Shown here piece after piece: positions 41,861 to 51,259 of a stretch of DNA of 64,000 bases; position 1 is the stretch's first letter; each line of letters opens with the position of its first letter. The translations under genes were made by a program, and so were the position numbers. The notes under the pieces are model-generated. The model had not been told where the DNA came from and did not search any database. It saw only the letters and a list, made by a program, of their open reading frames with translations. The DNA is from Marivita sp. S6314. Lineage in GTDB: Bacteria > Pseudomonadota > Alphaproteobacteria > Rhodobacterales > Rhodobacteraceae. The stretch spans positions 310,001 through 374,000 of the forward strand of contig NZ_JALKAO010000002.1 in assembly GCF_023015985.1 (NCBI RefSeq), in the 5' to 3' direction.

Positions 41861-43065
41861 AAAAAGCTTTGCCCCTGTCCTTCAGACGCCACATTAAGAT
41901 GCGCGGCTATCGTTGCGGCAACGTCGACAAATCCGACATGCCCGACCTCTCCGGCCCCAGCGCCCGCCATCAAGACCGGGACGCGTTCCCGGGTATGGTC
42001 GGTGCCGATCCATGTCGGGTCGTTGCCATGATCCGCGGTAATGAGCAACAGGTCATCGGGTTTGAGCCGGGTCAATAGTGGCCCGAGTTCGGCATCGAAC
42101 CATTCCAGCGCGCGGGCATAGCCCGACACATCGCGGCGGTGGCCGTATTTGCTGTCAAATTCGACAAAATTGGCAAAGATCAGCGCGCCATCCGGCGCTG
42201 TGTCGATCTGATGCGCGAGGTCGGTCATCAGTTTGGTGTCCGCGCCCTTGTGGACCTCATCAATGCCGGTCATCGAAAAGATGTCGCCGATTTTTCCAAT
42301 CGCAATCACCTTTTGCCCTGCATCCTGCACCCAATTGGTGAGCACGGGGGATGGCGGTGCGATGGCATAGTCACGCCGGTTCGTGGTGCGTTCAAAATTG
42401 CCCGGTGTTCCGGTGAACGGTCGCGCGATGACCCGTCCGATCCGACGCTCGTGCAGCATCGGCGCAAGCTGTTCGCAGAGTGTCAGCAAACGATCAAGGC
42501 CAAAGCTGTCTTCGTGTGCCGCGATCTGCAGGACGCTGTCGGCAGAGGTGTAACAGATCGGCCAGCCGGTGCGCATATGGTCCGCGCCGAAGGCATCAAT
42601 CACCGCGATCCCGTTGCTGTGGCAATTGCCATAGATGCCGTCGGTGCCCGCCAGATCACAGATCTTGCGGGTGATGTCTTCGGGGAAAGACGGTGTTGTG
42701 TTCGGCAGATAGGTCCAGTCCCAGGGCACCGGGAGACCGGCAAGCTCCCAATGTCCGGACGGCGTGTCCTTGCCACGCGACACTTCGGTCGCTGCGGCCC
42801 AGCGCCCGGTGGGGACGGCGTGCAGTCCCGGCGCAGCCTCTCCGCAGGCCAGTGTGACGGCGCGGCCCAGGCCCAGCGCATCAAGGTTCGGGACGGTCAA
42901 CGGACCGCTGCGCCCCTCTTCGGCCTGCCCGTTTGCGCAGGCCTGCGCGATGTGCAGCACGGTGTTTGCGCCGGTGTCGGGCTGGCCTTCGTTGAAGAAC
43001 GTGTCCGCATCGGGTGCGCCTCCGATCCCGACCGAATCCATGACGACAAGAAATGCGCGGCTCAT
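41857..43065 (-). CDS. deoB: Phosphopentomutase
   Basis: 402-aa enzyme interconverting (deoxy)ribose-1- and -5-phosphate, of the alkaline phosphatase superfamily. It begins FLVVMDSVGIGGAPDADTFF (metal Asp), has KDTPSGHWELAG with the phosphorylated Thr, and ends with LLLITADHGNDPTWIGTDHTR, the C-terminal metal site. Length is typical. It is coupled by 4-nt overlaps to deoA upstream and add downstream. Confidence 0.96.
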   Translation of the reverse strand: MSRAFLVVMDSVGIGGAPDADTFFNEGQPDTGANTVLHIAQACANGQAEEGRSGPLTVPNLDALGLGRAVTLACGEAAPGLHAVPTGRWAAATEVSRGKDTPSGHWELAGLPVPWDWTYLPNTTPSFPEDITRKICDLAGTDGIYGNCHSNGIAVIDAFGADHMRTGWPICYTSADSVLQIAAHEDSFGLDRLLTLCEQLAPMLHERRIGRVIARPFTGTPGNFERTTNRRDYAIAPPSPVLTNWVQDAGQKVIAIGKIGDIFSMTGIDEVHKGADTKLMTDLAHQIDTAPDGALIFANFVEFDSKYGHRRDVSGYARALEWFDAELGPLLTRLKPDDLLLITADHGNDPTWIGTDHTRERVPVLMAGAGAGEVGHVGFVDVAATIAAHLNVASEGQGQSFL

Positions 43066-44351
43066 GTGATGTGCTCCAAGACAAGGGGGCGGTCGGGGGC
43101 GGTGTCACCCAGTGTGACGGCAGCACGGATCGCGCGGGCGGCCGCGTCGGCCTGCGCTTCGCGCGCGGCATGGATCCGGGCCAGCGGCTGGCCTTTCTCC
43201 ACGCGGTCCCCCACCGAGACCACGTCGCTTAACCCGACGGCCGGATCGATCACATCCGTTTCGACCTGCCGTCCGCCGCCCAGTGCCACCACCACCAGAC
43301 CAAGCGCTTCGCCGTCGATCTCCGATACGCAGCCTGCGGCTGGCGCGGGTACTTCGCGGATCACCGGGGCTTCGGGCAGGAACCGCGACCAGTCTTCGAC
43401 AAACCGCACGGGTCCCCCCATGGCATAGACCATCGCACCAAATGCCTCGGCAGCGGCACCTGACGTGATGGCGTCTTGCAGCCTGGCTTTGCCGTCTTCA
43501 ATGCCGGTCTGTTCCAGCAGAACCGCCCCCAGGTCGACCGTCAGGTCCAGCAATCGCCCGGACGCCGCCCCTGTCAGGACGCGCATCACATCGATCACTT
43601 CGAGCGCATTGCCAAGGCTTGGGGCCAGGGGTTGCGACATGTCCGTGATGAGCGCCGATGTGGTACACCCGGTGGCGTTTGCCGTGTCGACCAGCGCCCG
43701 CGCCAGCGCGCGGGCGTCGTCTTGCGATTTCATAAACGCGCCGGAGCCGCATTTCACGTCAAGGACGAGGCCTTCCAGCCCCGCCGCAAGTTTTTTCGAC
43801 AGGATCGACGCGGTGATCAGGTCAAGGCTTTCCACCGTCGCCGTCACGTCGCGGATTGCATAGAGCCGCTTGTCCGCCGGGGCGATATCGGCGCTGGCAC
43901 TGACGATGGCGCAGCCAACATCCGACACGATCTGGCGAAACTGGTTTTCTGACAGCGTGGTGCGCAATCCGGGAATGGCTTCAAGCTTGTCGAGCGTGCC
44001 ACCGGTATGCCCCAGACCACGCCCTGAGATCATCGGCACATAGACACCGCACGCCGCCAAAGCCGGGGCCAGCACAAGGCTGACACAGTCGCCCACGCCA
44101 CCGGTCGAGTGCTTGTCGATCACCGGCGCATCCAGATCCCAGCGCAAGACATCGCCGCTGTCGCGCATGGCCAGGGTCAGGGCGGCGCGTCCGGATGCGT
44201 CCAGCCCTTGCAGGCAGACCCCCATCGCAAAGGCACCGGCCTGCGCGTCACTGACGCTGCCATCGGCCAGGCCTTGCGCAAACCACGCCAGCGCATCGGC
44301 GTCCGGTGTGCCGCCCTGCCTCAGCGTGGCTATAACAGTTCGCGCATCCAT
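43062..44351 (-). CDS. deoA: Thymidine phosphorylase
   Basis: 429-aa pyrimidine nucleoside phosphorylase releasing thymine and deoxyribose-1-phosphate. The glycosyltransferase-family signature is VIDKHSTGGVGDCVSLVLAP; DVKCGSGAFMKSQDDARALA binds phosphate; the C-terminal domain has VVALGGGRQVETDVIDPAVG. The ATG at 44351 shares one base with the cdd stop (TGATG). The reaction feeds deoB, so the operon degrades deoxynucleosides as well as recovering bases. Confidence 0.95.
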   Translation of the reverse strand: MDARTVIATLRQGGTPDADALAWFAQGLADGSVSDAQAGAFAMGVCLQGLDASGRAALTLAMRDSGDVLRWDLDAPVIDKHSTGGVGDCVSLVLAPALAACGVYVPMISGRGLGHTGGTLDKLEAIPGLRTTLSENQFRQIVSDVGCAIVSASADIAPADKRLYAIRDVTATVESLDLITASILSKKLAAGLEGLVLDVKCGSGAFMKSQDDARALARALVDTANATGCTTSALITDMSQPLAPSLGNALEVIDVMRVLTGAASGRLLDLTVDLGAVLLEQTGIEDGKARLQDAITSGAAAEAFGAMVYAMGGPVRFVEDWSRFLPEAPVIREVPAPAAGCVSEIDGEALGLVVVALGGGRQVETDVIDPAVGLSDVVSVGDRVEKGQPLARIHAAREAQADAAARAIRAAVTLGDTAPDRPLVLEHIT

Positions 44352-44743
44352 CAGGTGCGGTCCATGTGATCGGTGCCGAACGCGCCGGGCAGAAGATCCC
44401 CGACTGTCGTCAGGCGCTCTGTGCCGTCCGTGGTGGCCAAAGTCACCGGCACGGATGTCGCGGCGAACTCGGCCAGTTTCTGACGACAGCCGCCGCAGGG
44501 CGGAACGGGATCGGGGCTGTCGGCGATCACAAACGCCTCGGCGATCTCGCGTTCGCCTGCCGCCACCATCGCGGCGATGGCCCCGGCTTCGGCGCAGGTG
44601 CCTTCGGGATAGGCGACGTTTTCGACATTGCATCCGACGAACACCGCCCCCGAGGTGGTGCGCAACGCGGCACCCACCTTGAACTTCGAATACGGTGCGT
44701 GGGCGTTTTCGCGCACTGCCTGTGCCGCTTGCTTCAGATCCAT
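44351..44743 (-). CDS. cdd: Cytidine deaminase
   Basis: 130-aa zinc deaminase, homotetrameric type, converting (deoxy)cytidine to (deoxy)uridine. The metal site is CAEAGAIAAM with the catalytic Glu, and PPCGGCRQKLAEF with two Cys. APYSKFKVGAALRT and GCNVENVAYPEGT are family signatures. It is the first gene of the cdd-deoA-deoB-add-upp operon; the promoter lies in the gap shared with the divergent maeB gene. Confidence 0.96.
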   Translation of the reverse strand: MDLKQAAQAVRENAHAPYSKFKVGAALRTTSGAVFVGCNVENVAYPEGTCAEAGAIAAMVAAGEREIAEAFVIADSPDPVPPCGGCRQKLAEFAATSVPVTLATTDGTERLTTVGDLLPGAFGTDHMDRT

Positions 44744-44827
44744 GTCGCCCTCTCATCTTTCCGGGTGTCCATGATTGCGAGGCCACAGCACCGATTGCAA
44801 GAGGTCGCGCCACCTGTTGCCTTTTTC

Positions 44828-44847
44828 GAAACTTTTGAAAGTGTTTC
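44828..44847. promoter_or_regulatory. 20-bp palindrome between cdd and maeB
   Basis: GAAACTTTTGAAAGTGTTTC: outer arms GAAAC/GTTTC and inner ACTTT-TG-AAAGT. It lies in the divergent promoter region 85 nt from cdd and 82 nt from maeB. It has the look of a LacI- or GntR-type operator and may control the nucleoside operon. Confidence 0.5.
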
Positions 44848-44928
44848 AGGACAGACGCGGCAAGCAGCCCACTTTCGCTTTGGATGACATTGATTTAACA
44901 CTCAACCAAATCCTGAGGGGGCGAATTC

Positions 44929-47208
44929 ATGTCGGACAACACAAACGAAACACTGCGTCAGGCAGCTTTGTTTTATCATGAGCACCCGAAACCCGGTAAG
45001 CTGGAAATCCGCGCCACCAAGCCGCTGGCCAATGGCCGCGACCTTGCGCGCGCCTACAGCCCGGGCGTGGCGGAGGCCTGTCTGGAAATCAAGGCCGATG
45101 AAACCACCGCCGCGCGCTATACCGCCAAGGGCAACCTTGTGGCGGTCGTGACGAATGGCACGGCTGTGCTTGGGCTTGGCAATATCGGTGCGCTGGCCTC
45201 CAAACCGGTGATGGAGGGCAAGGCGGTCCTGTTCAAGAAATTCGCCAATATCGATTGCTTTGACATTGAAGTGAACGAAAGCGATCCGGAGAAACTGGCC
45301 GATATCGTCTGCGCGCTGGAACCGACCTTCGGGGCGATCAACCTCGAAGACATCAAGGCGCCCGATTGTTTCGTGGTCGAAAAGCTGTGCCGCGAACGCA
45401 TGAACATCCCGGTTTTCCACGATGACCAGCATGGCACGGCAATCGTTGTCGGGGCGGCCGCGACCAACGCCTTGCATGTGACGGGCAAGGCCTTTGAAGA
45501 CATCAAAATCGTATCCACCGGCGGCGGCGCGGCAGGGATTGCGTGCCTGAACATGCTGCTGAAACTCGGCGTCAAACGCGAAAACATCTGGCTTTGCGAC
45601 ATTCACGGCCTCGTCTACGAAGGGCGCGAAGAGGATATGAATCCTCAGAAAGCGGCCTTTGCACAGAAAAGCGATCTGCGCACATTGGATGATGTGGTCG
45701 ATGGGGCGGACCTGTTTCTGGGGCTCAGCGGGCCGAAAGTGCTCAAGCCCGAGATGGTGGCGCGCATGGCCGAGCGTCCGATCATCTTTGCCCTTGCCAA
45801 CCCGACGCCGGAGATCCTTCCCGAAGAGGTGCGTAAGGTGGCACCCGGCGCGATCATGGCCACAGGGCGCAGCGATTTTCCCAATCAGGTCAACAACGTC
45901 CTGTGTTTTCCGTTCATTTTCCGGGGCGCGCTGGATGTCGGGGCGACCGAGATCAATGACGCGATGCAGATTGCCTGTGTCGAAGGCATTGCCAAGCTGG
46001 CCCGCGCCACAACCAGCGCCGAGGCGGCAGCGGCCTATCGCGGTGAACAACTGACGTTTGGTCCCGACTACCTGATCCCGAAACCGTTCGATCCGCGCTT
46101 GTCCGGCGTGGTCTCAACCGCTGTGGCCAAAGCCGCGATGGAGTCGGGCGTTGCGCGGCGTCCGGTCGAGAACCTTGACGCCTATAAGGCCAAGCTTGAC
46201 GCCAGCGTCTACAAGTCCGCCCTGCTGATGCGCCCGGTCTTTCAGGCTGCGGCCACGGCGGCGCGGCGGATCGTCTTTGCCGAAGGCGAAGACGAGCGTG
46301 TGCTGCGCGCGGCACAGGCGATCCTTGAGGAAACCACGGAAACACCGATTCTGATCGGGCGACCCGAGGTGATTGCATCCCGCTGCGAACGGCTGGGTCT
46401 GGAAATCCGGCCAGACCGGGATTTCACCATCGTGAACCCGGAAAACGATCCGCGCTACCGCGATTACTGGGGCACGTACCATCAGATCATGGCGCGACGC
46501 GGCGTGACACCGGATCTGGCCCGCGCCATCATGCGCACCAACACCACCGCCATTGGGGCCGTGATGGTGCATCGTGAAGAGGCTGATAGCCTGATCTGCG
46601 GCACGTTTGGCGAATACCGCTGGCATCTGAACTATATCAGCCAGGTTCTGGGCAATGACCGCTGCGCACCGCACGGCGCGCTGAGCATGATGATCCTGGA
46701 AGACGGGCCGCTGTTCATCGCGGACACCCATGTGCATTCGCTGCCCTCGCCGGAAGAGCTGGCCTTGTCGGCGATTGGCGCCGCCCGCCACGTGCGGCGC
46801 TTTGGCCTGACACCCAATATCGCGTTCTGTTCCCAATCGCAGTTCGGAAACCAGGCGGAAGGCTCTGGCAAGCGGCTGCGCGCGGCGATTGACCTGCTGG
46901 ATCAAAAGCCACGCGATTTCTGTTACGAAGGCGAAATGAACGTGGATGCGGCGCTGGACCCGGATCTGCGGGAACGTCTGTTGCCGGGCAACCGGATGCA
47001 GGGTGTCGCCAACGTGCTGATCTTTGGACATGCCGATGCCGCGTCCGCCGCGCGTAACATTCTGAAGATGAAAGCGGATGGGCTGGAAGTGGGGCCGATC
47101 CTGATGGGCATGGGCAACCGGGCCCACGTGGTCACACCCGGAATCACGGCGCGGGGGCTTCTGAATATGGCCGCCATCGCCGGAACCCCTGTTGCGCGCT
47201 ACGGCTAG
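44929..47208 (+). CDS. maeB: NADP-type malic enzyme fused to phosphotransacetylase-like domain
   Basis: 759-aa two-domain protein. Residues 1-430 are malic enzyme: [60 protein letters not shown] (NAD(P) fold) and [14 protein letters not shown]. Residues about 440-759 resemble phosphotransacetylase ([33 protein letters not shown]) but in MaeB serve as an acetyl-CoA-sensing regulatory domain. It makes pyruvate and NADPH from malate. GAGGGGGCG precedes the ATG. Confidence 0.95.
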   Translation: MSDNTNETLRQAALFYHEHPKPGKLEIRATKPLANGRDLARAYSPGVAEACLEIKADETTAARYTAKGNLVAVVTNGTAVLGLGNIGALASKPVMEGKAVLFKKFANIDCFDIEVNESDPEKLADIVCALEPTFGAINLEDIKAPDCFVVEKLCRERMNIPVFHDDQHGTAIVVGAAATNALHVTGKAFEDIKIVSTGGGAAGIACLNMLLKLGVKRENIWLCDIHGLVYEGREEDMNPQKAAFAQKSDLRTLDDVVDGADLFLGLSGPKVLKPEMVARMAERPIIFALANPTPEILPEEVRKVAPGAIMATGRSDFPNQVNNVLCFPFIFRGALDVGATEINDAMQIACVEGIAKLARATTSAEAAAAYRGEQLTFGPDYLIPKPFDPRLSGVVSTAVAKAAMESGVARRPVENLDAYKAKLDASVYKSALLMRPVFQAAATAARRIVFAEGEDERVLRAAQAILEETTETPILIGRPEVIASRCERLGLEIRPDRDFTIVNPENDPRYRDYWGTYHQIMARRGVTPDLARAIMRTNTTAIGAVMVHREEADSLICGTFGEYRWHLNYISQVLGNDRCAPHGALSMMILEDGPLFIADTHVHSLPSPEELALSAIGAARHVRRFGLTPNIAFCSQSQFGNQAEGSGKRLRAAIDLLDQKPRDFCYEGEMNVDAALDPDLRERLLPGNRMQGVANVLIFGHADAASAARNILKMKADGLEVGPILMGMGNRAHVVTPGITARGLLNMAAIAGTPVARYG

Positions 47209-47252
47209 GCTCTCCGTCGACGGAGAGCCCCGTTTCGGTCGACCGAAACGGG
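47208..47252. repeat. Paired palindromes with GTCGAC cores
   Basis: GGCTCTCCGTCGACGGAGAG plus CC (47208-47229) and CCCGTTTCGGTC followed by GACCGAAACGGG (47229-47252), both perfect. They fill the gap between the convergent maeB and photolyase genes and include the last base of the maeB stop. Confidence 0.75.
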
Positions 47253-47253
47253 C

Positions 47254-48765
47254 CTATAGCGCGTCGAGAAACGCATTGGCCTCGGTCAGGATGGTGGCCT
47301 TTTTGCCCTCATCCATCCGCCGCCAATTGGCGTAGATCTGGTTCATGCGCTGGTTCTTGGCGAACCTGTCTGCGTGGCGATCCAGAAAGTGCCAGTACAG
47401 CGTGTTGAAGGGGCAGGCATCCGGCCCGGTTTTGTCCGCCACTTTGTAGCGGCAGGATTTGCAGTAATCCGACATGCGGTTGATATAGGCACCGGACGAC
47501 ACGTACGGTTTTGACGCGATTACCCCGCCATCAGCGAACTGGCTCATCCCCACGGTGTTGGGTGCTTCGACCCATTCGAACGCGTCGATATAGACGCGCA
47601 GGTACCATTCATGCACCTCGTGCGGGTTGATACCGGCCAGAAGCGCGAAATTGCCGGTGACCATGAGGCGCTGAATGTGATGCGCGTAGGCCTCCTCTGC
47701 CGTCTGGGTGATGGCTTTGGACAGGCAGTTCATCTCGGTCTCGCCGGTCCAGTAGAACTCCGGCAGTTTGCGTTGGTGGTTCAGCGCGTTCCGGCGCGGA
47801 TAGTCGGGACCTTCGCGGAAGTAGATGCCGCGGACATATTCGCGCCAGCCAATGATCTGCCGGATGAACCCTTCCACCGCGTTGAGCGGCGCGTGGCCTT
47901 CTTTGTAGGCCTCCTCTGCCGCGCGGCAGATTTCCATCGGATCCAGCAAGCCGACGTTCAGATAGGGCGAGATCAGCGCGTGGTAGAGAAAGCGATTGTC
48001 GTTCATCATCGCATCCTGGAAATCACCGAACCGGGGCAGCGCATAGGTGATGAAATGCGTCAGGGCGCGGCGGGCTTGTGTCTGATCGGTTGCGAACCAG
48101 AACGGGCGGAGCTGCCCAAAGCTGTTGCCGAACCGCGAGTCGACAAGATCAAGCACCTCTTGAACGGTGTCGTCCGGGGTGAACTGCATCGGGCCTGAAA
48201 ACGCGATGTCGTCCGGCGCGGGTTTGCGGTTTTCGGAATCGTAGTTCCACTTGCCGCCTTCGGGCTGGTCCCCGTCCATGAGCAGACCGGTTTTGCGGCG
48301 CATGTCGCGATAGAAATATTCCATTCGCAGCGCCTTGCGCCCCTCGGCCCATGTGTCGAATTCGTCTTGCGTGCTCACAAACCGTGTGTCCGGCTTCAGG
48401 CTCAGCTTGAGCGGCATGTCCTCAAGCGCCTGGATCAGCCGCCATTCGCCGGGTTGGGTGCCGATCACCTCAGACGCGCCGGTCTCTTCGGCGCGACGGA
48501 TCAGTTCGCCGGGGATGGAGCCCGCGTTTTCGGTATCATCAAGCTGTGTGTAGCGCACATCCCATCCGTCCTCCCGCAAACGCGCGGCAAACTTGCGCAT
48601 CGCGGCAAAGATGAAGGCGATCTTTTTCGGGTGATGCTGCACATAGGTCGCTTCTTCGGCAACCTCGGCCATGACCACGATATCGGACGTTTTGTCGGCT
48701 GCGTCCAAGGCCGACAGCGTGTCTGTCACTTGGTCGCCCAGAACTAGGATCAGACGGCTCACCAC
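47254..48765 (-). CDS. FeS-type cryptochrome/photolyase (PhrB/CryB-like)
   Basis: 503-aa member of the iron-sulfur bacterial cryptochrome/photolyase group that repairs (6-4) photoproducts or signals blue light. It starts LILVLGDQVTDTLSALDAAD, binds FAD in the C-domain (GINPHEVHEWYLRVYIDAFE, APNTVGMSQFADGGVIASKP), and has a Cys cluster with NCLSKAITQT and YCKSCRYKVADKTGPDACPF, four Cys suited to a 4Fe-4S cluster. It overlaps the SDR gene upstream by 7 nt. Confidence 0.93.
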   Translation of the reverse strand: MVSRLILVLGDQVTDTLSALDAADKTSDIVVMAEVAEEATYVQHHPKKIAFIFAAMRKFAARLREDGWDVRYTQLDDTENAGSIPGELIRRAEETGASEVIGTQPGEWRLIQALEDMPLKLSLKPDTRFVSTQDEFDTWAEGRKALRMEYFYRDMRRKTGLLMDGDQPEGGKWNYDSENRKPAPDDIAFSGPMQFTPDDTVQEVLDLVDSRFGNSFGQLRPFWFATDQTQARRALTHFITYALPRFGDFQDAMMNDNRFLYHALISPYLNVGLLDPMEICRAAEEAYKEGHAPLNAVEGFIRQIIGWREYVRGIYFREGPDYPRRNALNHQRKLPEFYWTGETEMNCLSKAITQTAEEAYAHHIQRLMVTGNFALLAGINPHEVHEWYLRVYIDAFEWVEAPNTVGMSQFADGGVIASKPYVSSGAYINRMSDYCKSCRYKVADKTGPDACPFNTLYWHFLDRHADRFAKNQRMNQIYANWRRMDEGKKATILTEANAFLDAL

Positions 48766-49424
48766 GGCACCTCTTTGGCCTGCCAGTCAAAAAACTTGCC
48801 AGTGTCTGCCGGGGTCAGACCGTTTAGCACGCCCATCAGGTTTTCGGCCGCGTCCGACGCGGGCACGGAGGGATTGTGGCCCACGTATTTCTCGGTGAAC
48901 GCCGTCTGAACCGTGCCGGGGTGCAGGGCGACGCAGACAAGTTGTTTGTGCGTGCGCGCCAGTTCGATCGCGGCGCTGTGCAGCATCTGGTTCAGAGCGG
49001 CTTTGGCCGTGCGGTAGCTGTACCAGCCACCTAGCCGGTTGTCGCCGATGGACCCGACCCGCGCCGACAGGGCCGCGAAGGTCGCGGGCGATTGCCGGGG
49101 CAGCAGCCGGACGCTGTGCTTGAGCACCAGCGACGGGCCAAGGGTGTTCAGTTTGAACTGATCCAGCATCGCATCAGAGGTCAGGTGCCTGAGCGATTTC
49201 TCCGGCTCTGCCCCGTTGATTTCCAGCGCGCCGGTGGCAACGAAGATCAGGTCGAACGGACCCTCCAGCGCGCCAAGATGTTGGGCCACACTGGGCTCGT
49301 CCGTGACATCCAGCCCGTGATCGCGCCGCGACAGACCGGTGACCGCGACACCCCGCGCTGTCAAATTGTCCGAGATGGCTGAGCCCAGCCCGCCACTGGC
49401 GCCGATGATAAGTGCGTTTTTCAT
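48759..49424 (-). CDS. Short-chain dehydrogenase/reductase (CsgA-like)
   Basis: 221-aa SDR: the cofactor loop is ALIIGASGGLGSAISDNLTA, with ALSARVGSIGDNRLGGWYSY and RTAKAALNQMLHSAAIELAR giving the Ser-Tyr-x-x-x-Lys triad (GWYSYRTAK). A C-terminal VCVALHPGTVQTAFTEKYVG follows. The pattern resembles CsgA-type SDRs. It immediately precedes the photolyase, a pairing common in marine Rhodobacterales. The ATG at 49424 has AAGG upstream; the longer frame to 49460 lacks support. Confidence 0.9.
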   Translation of the reverse strand: MKNALIIGASGGLGSAISDNLTARGVAVTGLSRRDHGLDVTDEPSVAQHLGALEGPFDLIFVATGALEINGAEPEKSLRHLTSDAMLDQFKLNTLGPSLVLKHSVRLLPRQSPATFAALSARVGSIGDNRLGGWYSYRTAKAALNQMLHSAAIELARTHKQLVCVALHPGTVQTAFTEKYVGHNPSVPASDAAENLMGVLNGLTPADTGKFFDWQAKEVPW

Positions 49425-49484
49425 GTAAGGGCCACCTAGAAGGAGGTCGGGGTCCGTCAATGCACCTTGCGCCCATCCGCGCGG

Positions 49485-49528
49485 CTTTTTCCGGCGACGG
49501 AAAAAGGGCGATGCGTCGACGCATCGCC
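49485..49528. repeat. Paired palindromes, copy of the 5987-6028 element
   Basis: CTTTTTCCG-gcga-CGGAAAAAG (49485-49506) and GGCGATGCGTC followed by GACGCATCGCC (49507-49528). The order and cores (TTTCCG/CGGAAA; GATGCG/CGCATC) match 5987-6028. They lie 10 nt past the stop of the 124-aa gene. Confidence 0.75.
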
Positions 49529-49538
49529 TGGCCCCGCG

Positions 49539-49913
49539 TCAGACCAGGCCGCGCCAGCGCAGGACGATGATCAGCAACGTGACCACCGCGAGGATGTTGA
49601 ACGCCATGCTGCCCAGGATCGACAGGACAAGACCCTTGCGGCGGTCTCTGACGTCGATGGCCCGCAGGAAGGTGGCCGCGCGTTCGTAAGCGGCATGCGT
49701 CGTTTTGGGATCGAGACGCCGCCCGACCTTGGGATGCCGGGACATCTGTTCGGCCTCGGCCACGGCTGCGATATCATTCCGCACGGCAACCGGCAGCATG
49801 CGCCCCGCCTTGGCCACGCGTTTGGCCAAGGTCCCGCGCCGCGCGCCCACCTGTTTGGCCAGTAGGCTGCGCAAGCTGCTGGCCTGTGCCTCTATCGTGT
49901 CCGTGCGTTCCAT
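49539..49913 (-). CDS. C-tail-anchored hypothetical protein, 124 aa
   Basis: Soluble, helical and basic for the first 90 residues (RSLLAKQVGARRGTLAKRVA, AVAEAEQMSRHPKVGRRLD, AAYERAATFLRAIDVRDRRK). One membrane helix follows at the C-terminus (LVLSILGSMAFNILAVVTLLIIVL), leaving a short basic tail. No domain recognised. It is the sort of protein that anchors something to the inner membrane. It is upstream of the SDR-photolyase pair, but paired hairpins intervene. Confidence 0.7.
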   Translation of the reverse strand: MERTDTIEAQASSLRSLLAKQVGARRGTLAKRVAKAGRMLPVAVRNDIAAVAEAEQMSRHPKVGRRLDPKTTHAAYERAATFLRAIDVRDRRKGLVLSILGSMAFNILAVVTLLIIVLRWRGLV

Positions 49914-49976
49914 TTTCCTGTCCTACGCATCCGCCGCGCCTTGCTCAAGCCCATGTGGTCGCAGTATGGAGCGGAT

Positions 49977-50741
49977 ATGCTTAACACACTTCTAAACCCC
50001 TCAGACGGCCCCGCCACACCGCTTCTTATCGTACACGGGCTGTTCGGCTCGGGGCGCAACTGGGGTGTGATCGCCAAACGCTTGTCGGATCGCGGGCCTG
50101 TCACAGCTGTTGATATGCGCAATCACGGGGACAGTTTCTGGTCTGATGCGCATGGCTATGAGGATATGGCAGCCGATCTGGCGCAGGTGATTGAGGCTCA
50201 GGGCGGGCCGATGGATGTGGTGGGGCATTCGATGGGCGGAAAAGCGGCCATGATGCTGGCCCTGACCCGGCCAGAACTGGTAGGCCGCCTGCTGGTCGCG
50301 GATATCGCGCCGGTGATCTATGGGCATTCGCAGATGCAGTTCATTGACGCGATGCGCGCGGTTGACCTGCACTTGGTTGAAAAGCGGTCGGACGCATCGG
50401 CGCAATTGGCGCAATCGGTTGAGGATCCGACCCTGCAGGCGTTTTTCACGCAGTCGTTGGACCTGAAACAAAAGCGCTGGAAGCTGAACCTTGATGCGCT
50501 GGATGCTGAGATGCCCAAGATCCTCGGGTTTCCGCAGGTGGACGGCAGTTTCGAAAGCCCCACTCTGTTCCTGTCAGGCGCGACGTCGGATTACGTCACA
50601 CCCGACCACCGGCCGCAGATTCGCGCGCTGTTCCCGAAAGCCCGGTTTGCGAAAATTCCAAATGCGGGCCATTGGCTGCATGCTGAAAAGCCGCGTGAGT
50701 TCGAAGCCTCTGTCCGCGCCTTTCTGGATGCGGGTCAATAG
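49977..50741 (+). CDS. Alpha/beta hydrolase, YbfF-like esterase
   Basis: 254-aa esterase: LLIVHGLFGSGRNWGVIAKR is the oxyanion region, VDMRNHGDSFWSDAHGYEDM follows, the nucleophile is Ser85 in VVGHSMGGKAAMML, and the catalytic His is in IPNAGHWLHAEKP. The match to E. coli YbfF-type esterases is close in motif order; these hydrolyse short acyl esters or acyl-CoAs in vitro. GGAG lies 6 nt before the ATG at 49977. Its 3' end overlaps the convergent lipoprotein gene by 7 nt. Confidence 0.9.
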   Translation: MLNTLLNPSDGPATPLLIVHGLFGSGRNWGVIAKRLSDRGPVTAVDMRNHGDSFWSDAHGYEDMAADLAQVIEAQGGPMDVVGHSMGGKAAMMLALTRPELVGRLLVADIAPVIYGHSQMQFIDAMRAVDLHLVEKRSDASAQLAQSVEDPTLQAFFTQSLDLKQKRWKLNLDALDAEMPKILGFPQVDGSFESPTLFLSGATSDYVTPDHRPQIRALFPKARFAKIPNAGHWLHAEKPREFEASVRAFLDAGQ

Positions 50742-51082
50742 CCCCGGCAGGACCGTTCCGAGCGCGAGGCAAACACCTTGTAGCGATCCCAGAAGGCATC
50801 GTCTGATGCGGTTTTGGACATCTTGACGTCCATCGCGCGCTGTGGATCGCGGAAGAACCGCGCCGCCTTGCGCTGGTCACCTCCGGACAGCGACTGGTTC
50901 GCGACCGTCTGGATACATCCGCAAAGCCGCGAATTCCGGGCTTTTCGGTCTGAGGACAGGCAGGCTTTGCTGATCGGTCCGCTGGAAAAGCGCGTCACTT
51001 GTCCGCCGCCATCCCGATCAAACCGGTTGCCGCCACATCCGGCGACCAACGCCACAACCATCACTGCTGCCAAAACTTTCAT
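50735..51082 (-). CDS. Small lipoprotein, 115 aa
   Basis: Signal with lipobox MKVLAAVMVVALVAGCGGN; Cys16 would be lipidated and the following Gly-Gly sends it to the outer membrane rather than the inner. The mature part is basic and has paired Cys (LCGCIQTVANQSLSGG, SERSCRGY), suggesting a disulfide-linked small domain of the type seen in Rhodobacterales arginine-transporter-like annotations. Function unknown. Confidence 0.8.
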   Translation of the reverse strand: MKVLAAVMVVALVAGCGGNRFDRDGGGQVTRFSSGPISKACLSSDRKARNSRLCGCIQTVANQSLSGGDQRKAARFFRDPQRAMDVKMSKTASDDAFWDRYKVFASRSERSCRGY

Positions 51083-51259
51083 GTTGCCTGCTCACTTTTG
51101 ACTTGCCCTGCGCCAAAGGTCTGCTGCCCCTGTTTTTCGCGCTTGCCTGCGCCATAATCATGCCTGAACCAGCACCTGTTTTCAAATCACCTTTTGTCAA
51201 ACGGCGCGCGACGATCACGCCACCTTGACCGGACCCCAAAACCGCATCATATCCGGCAC

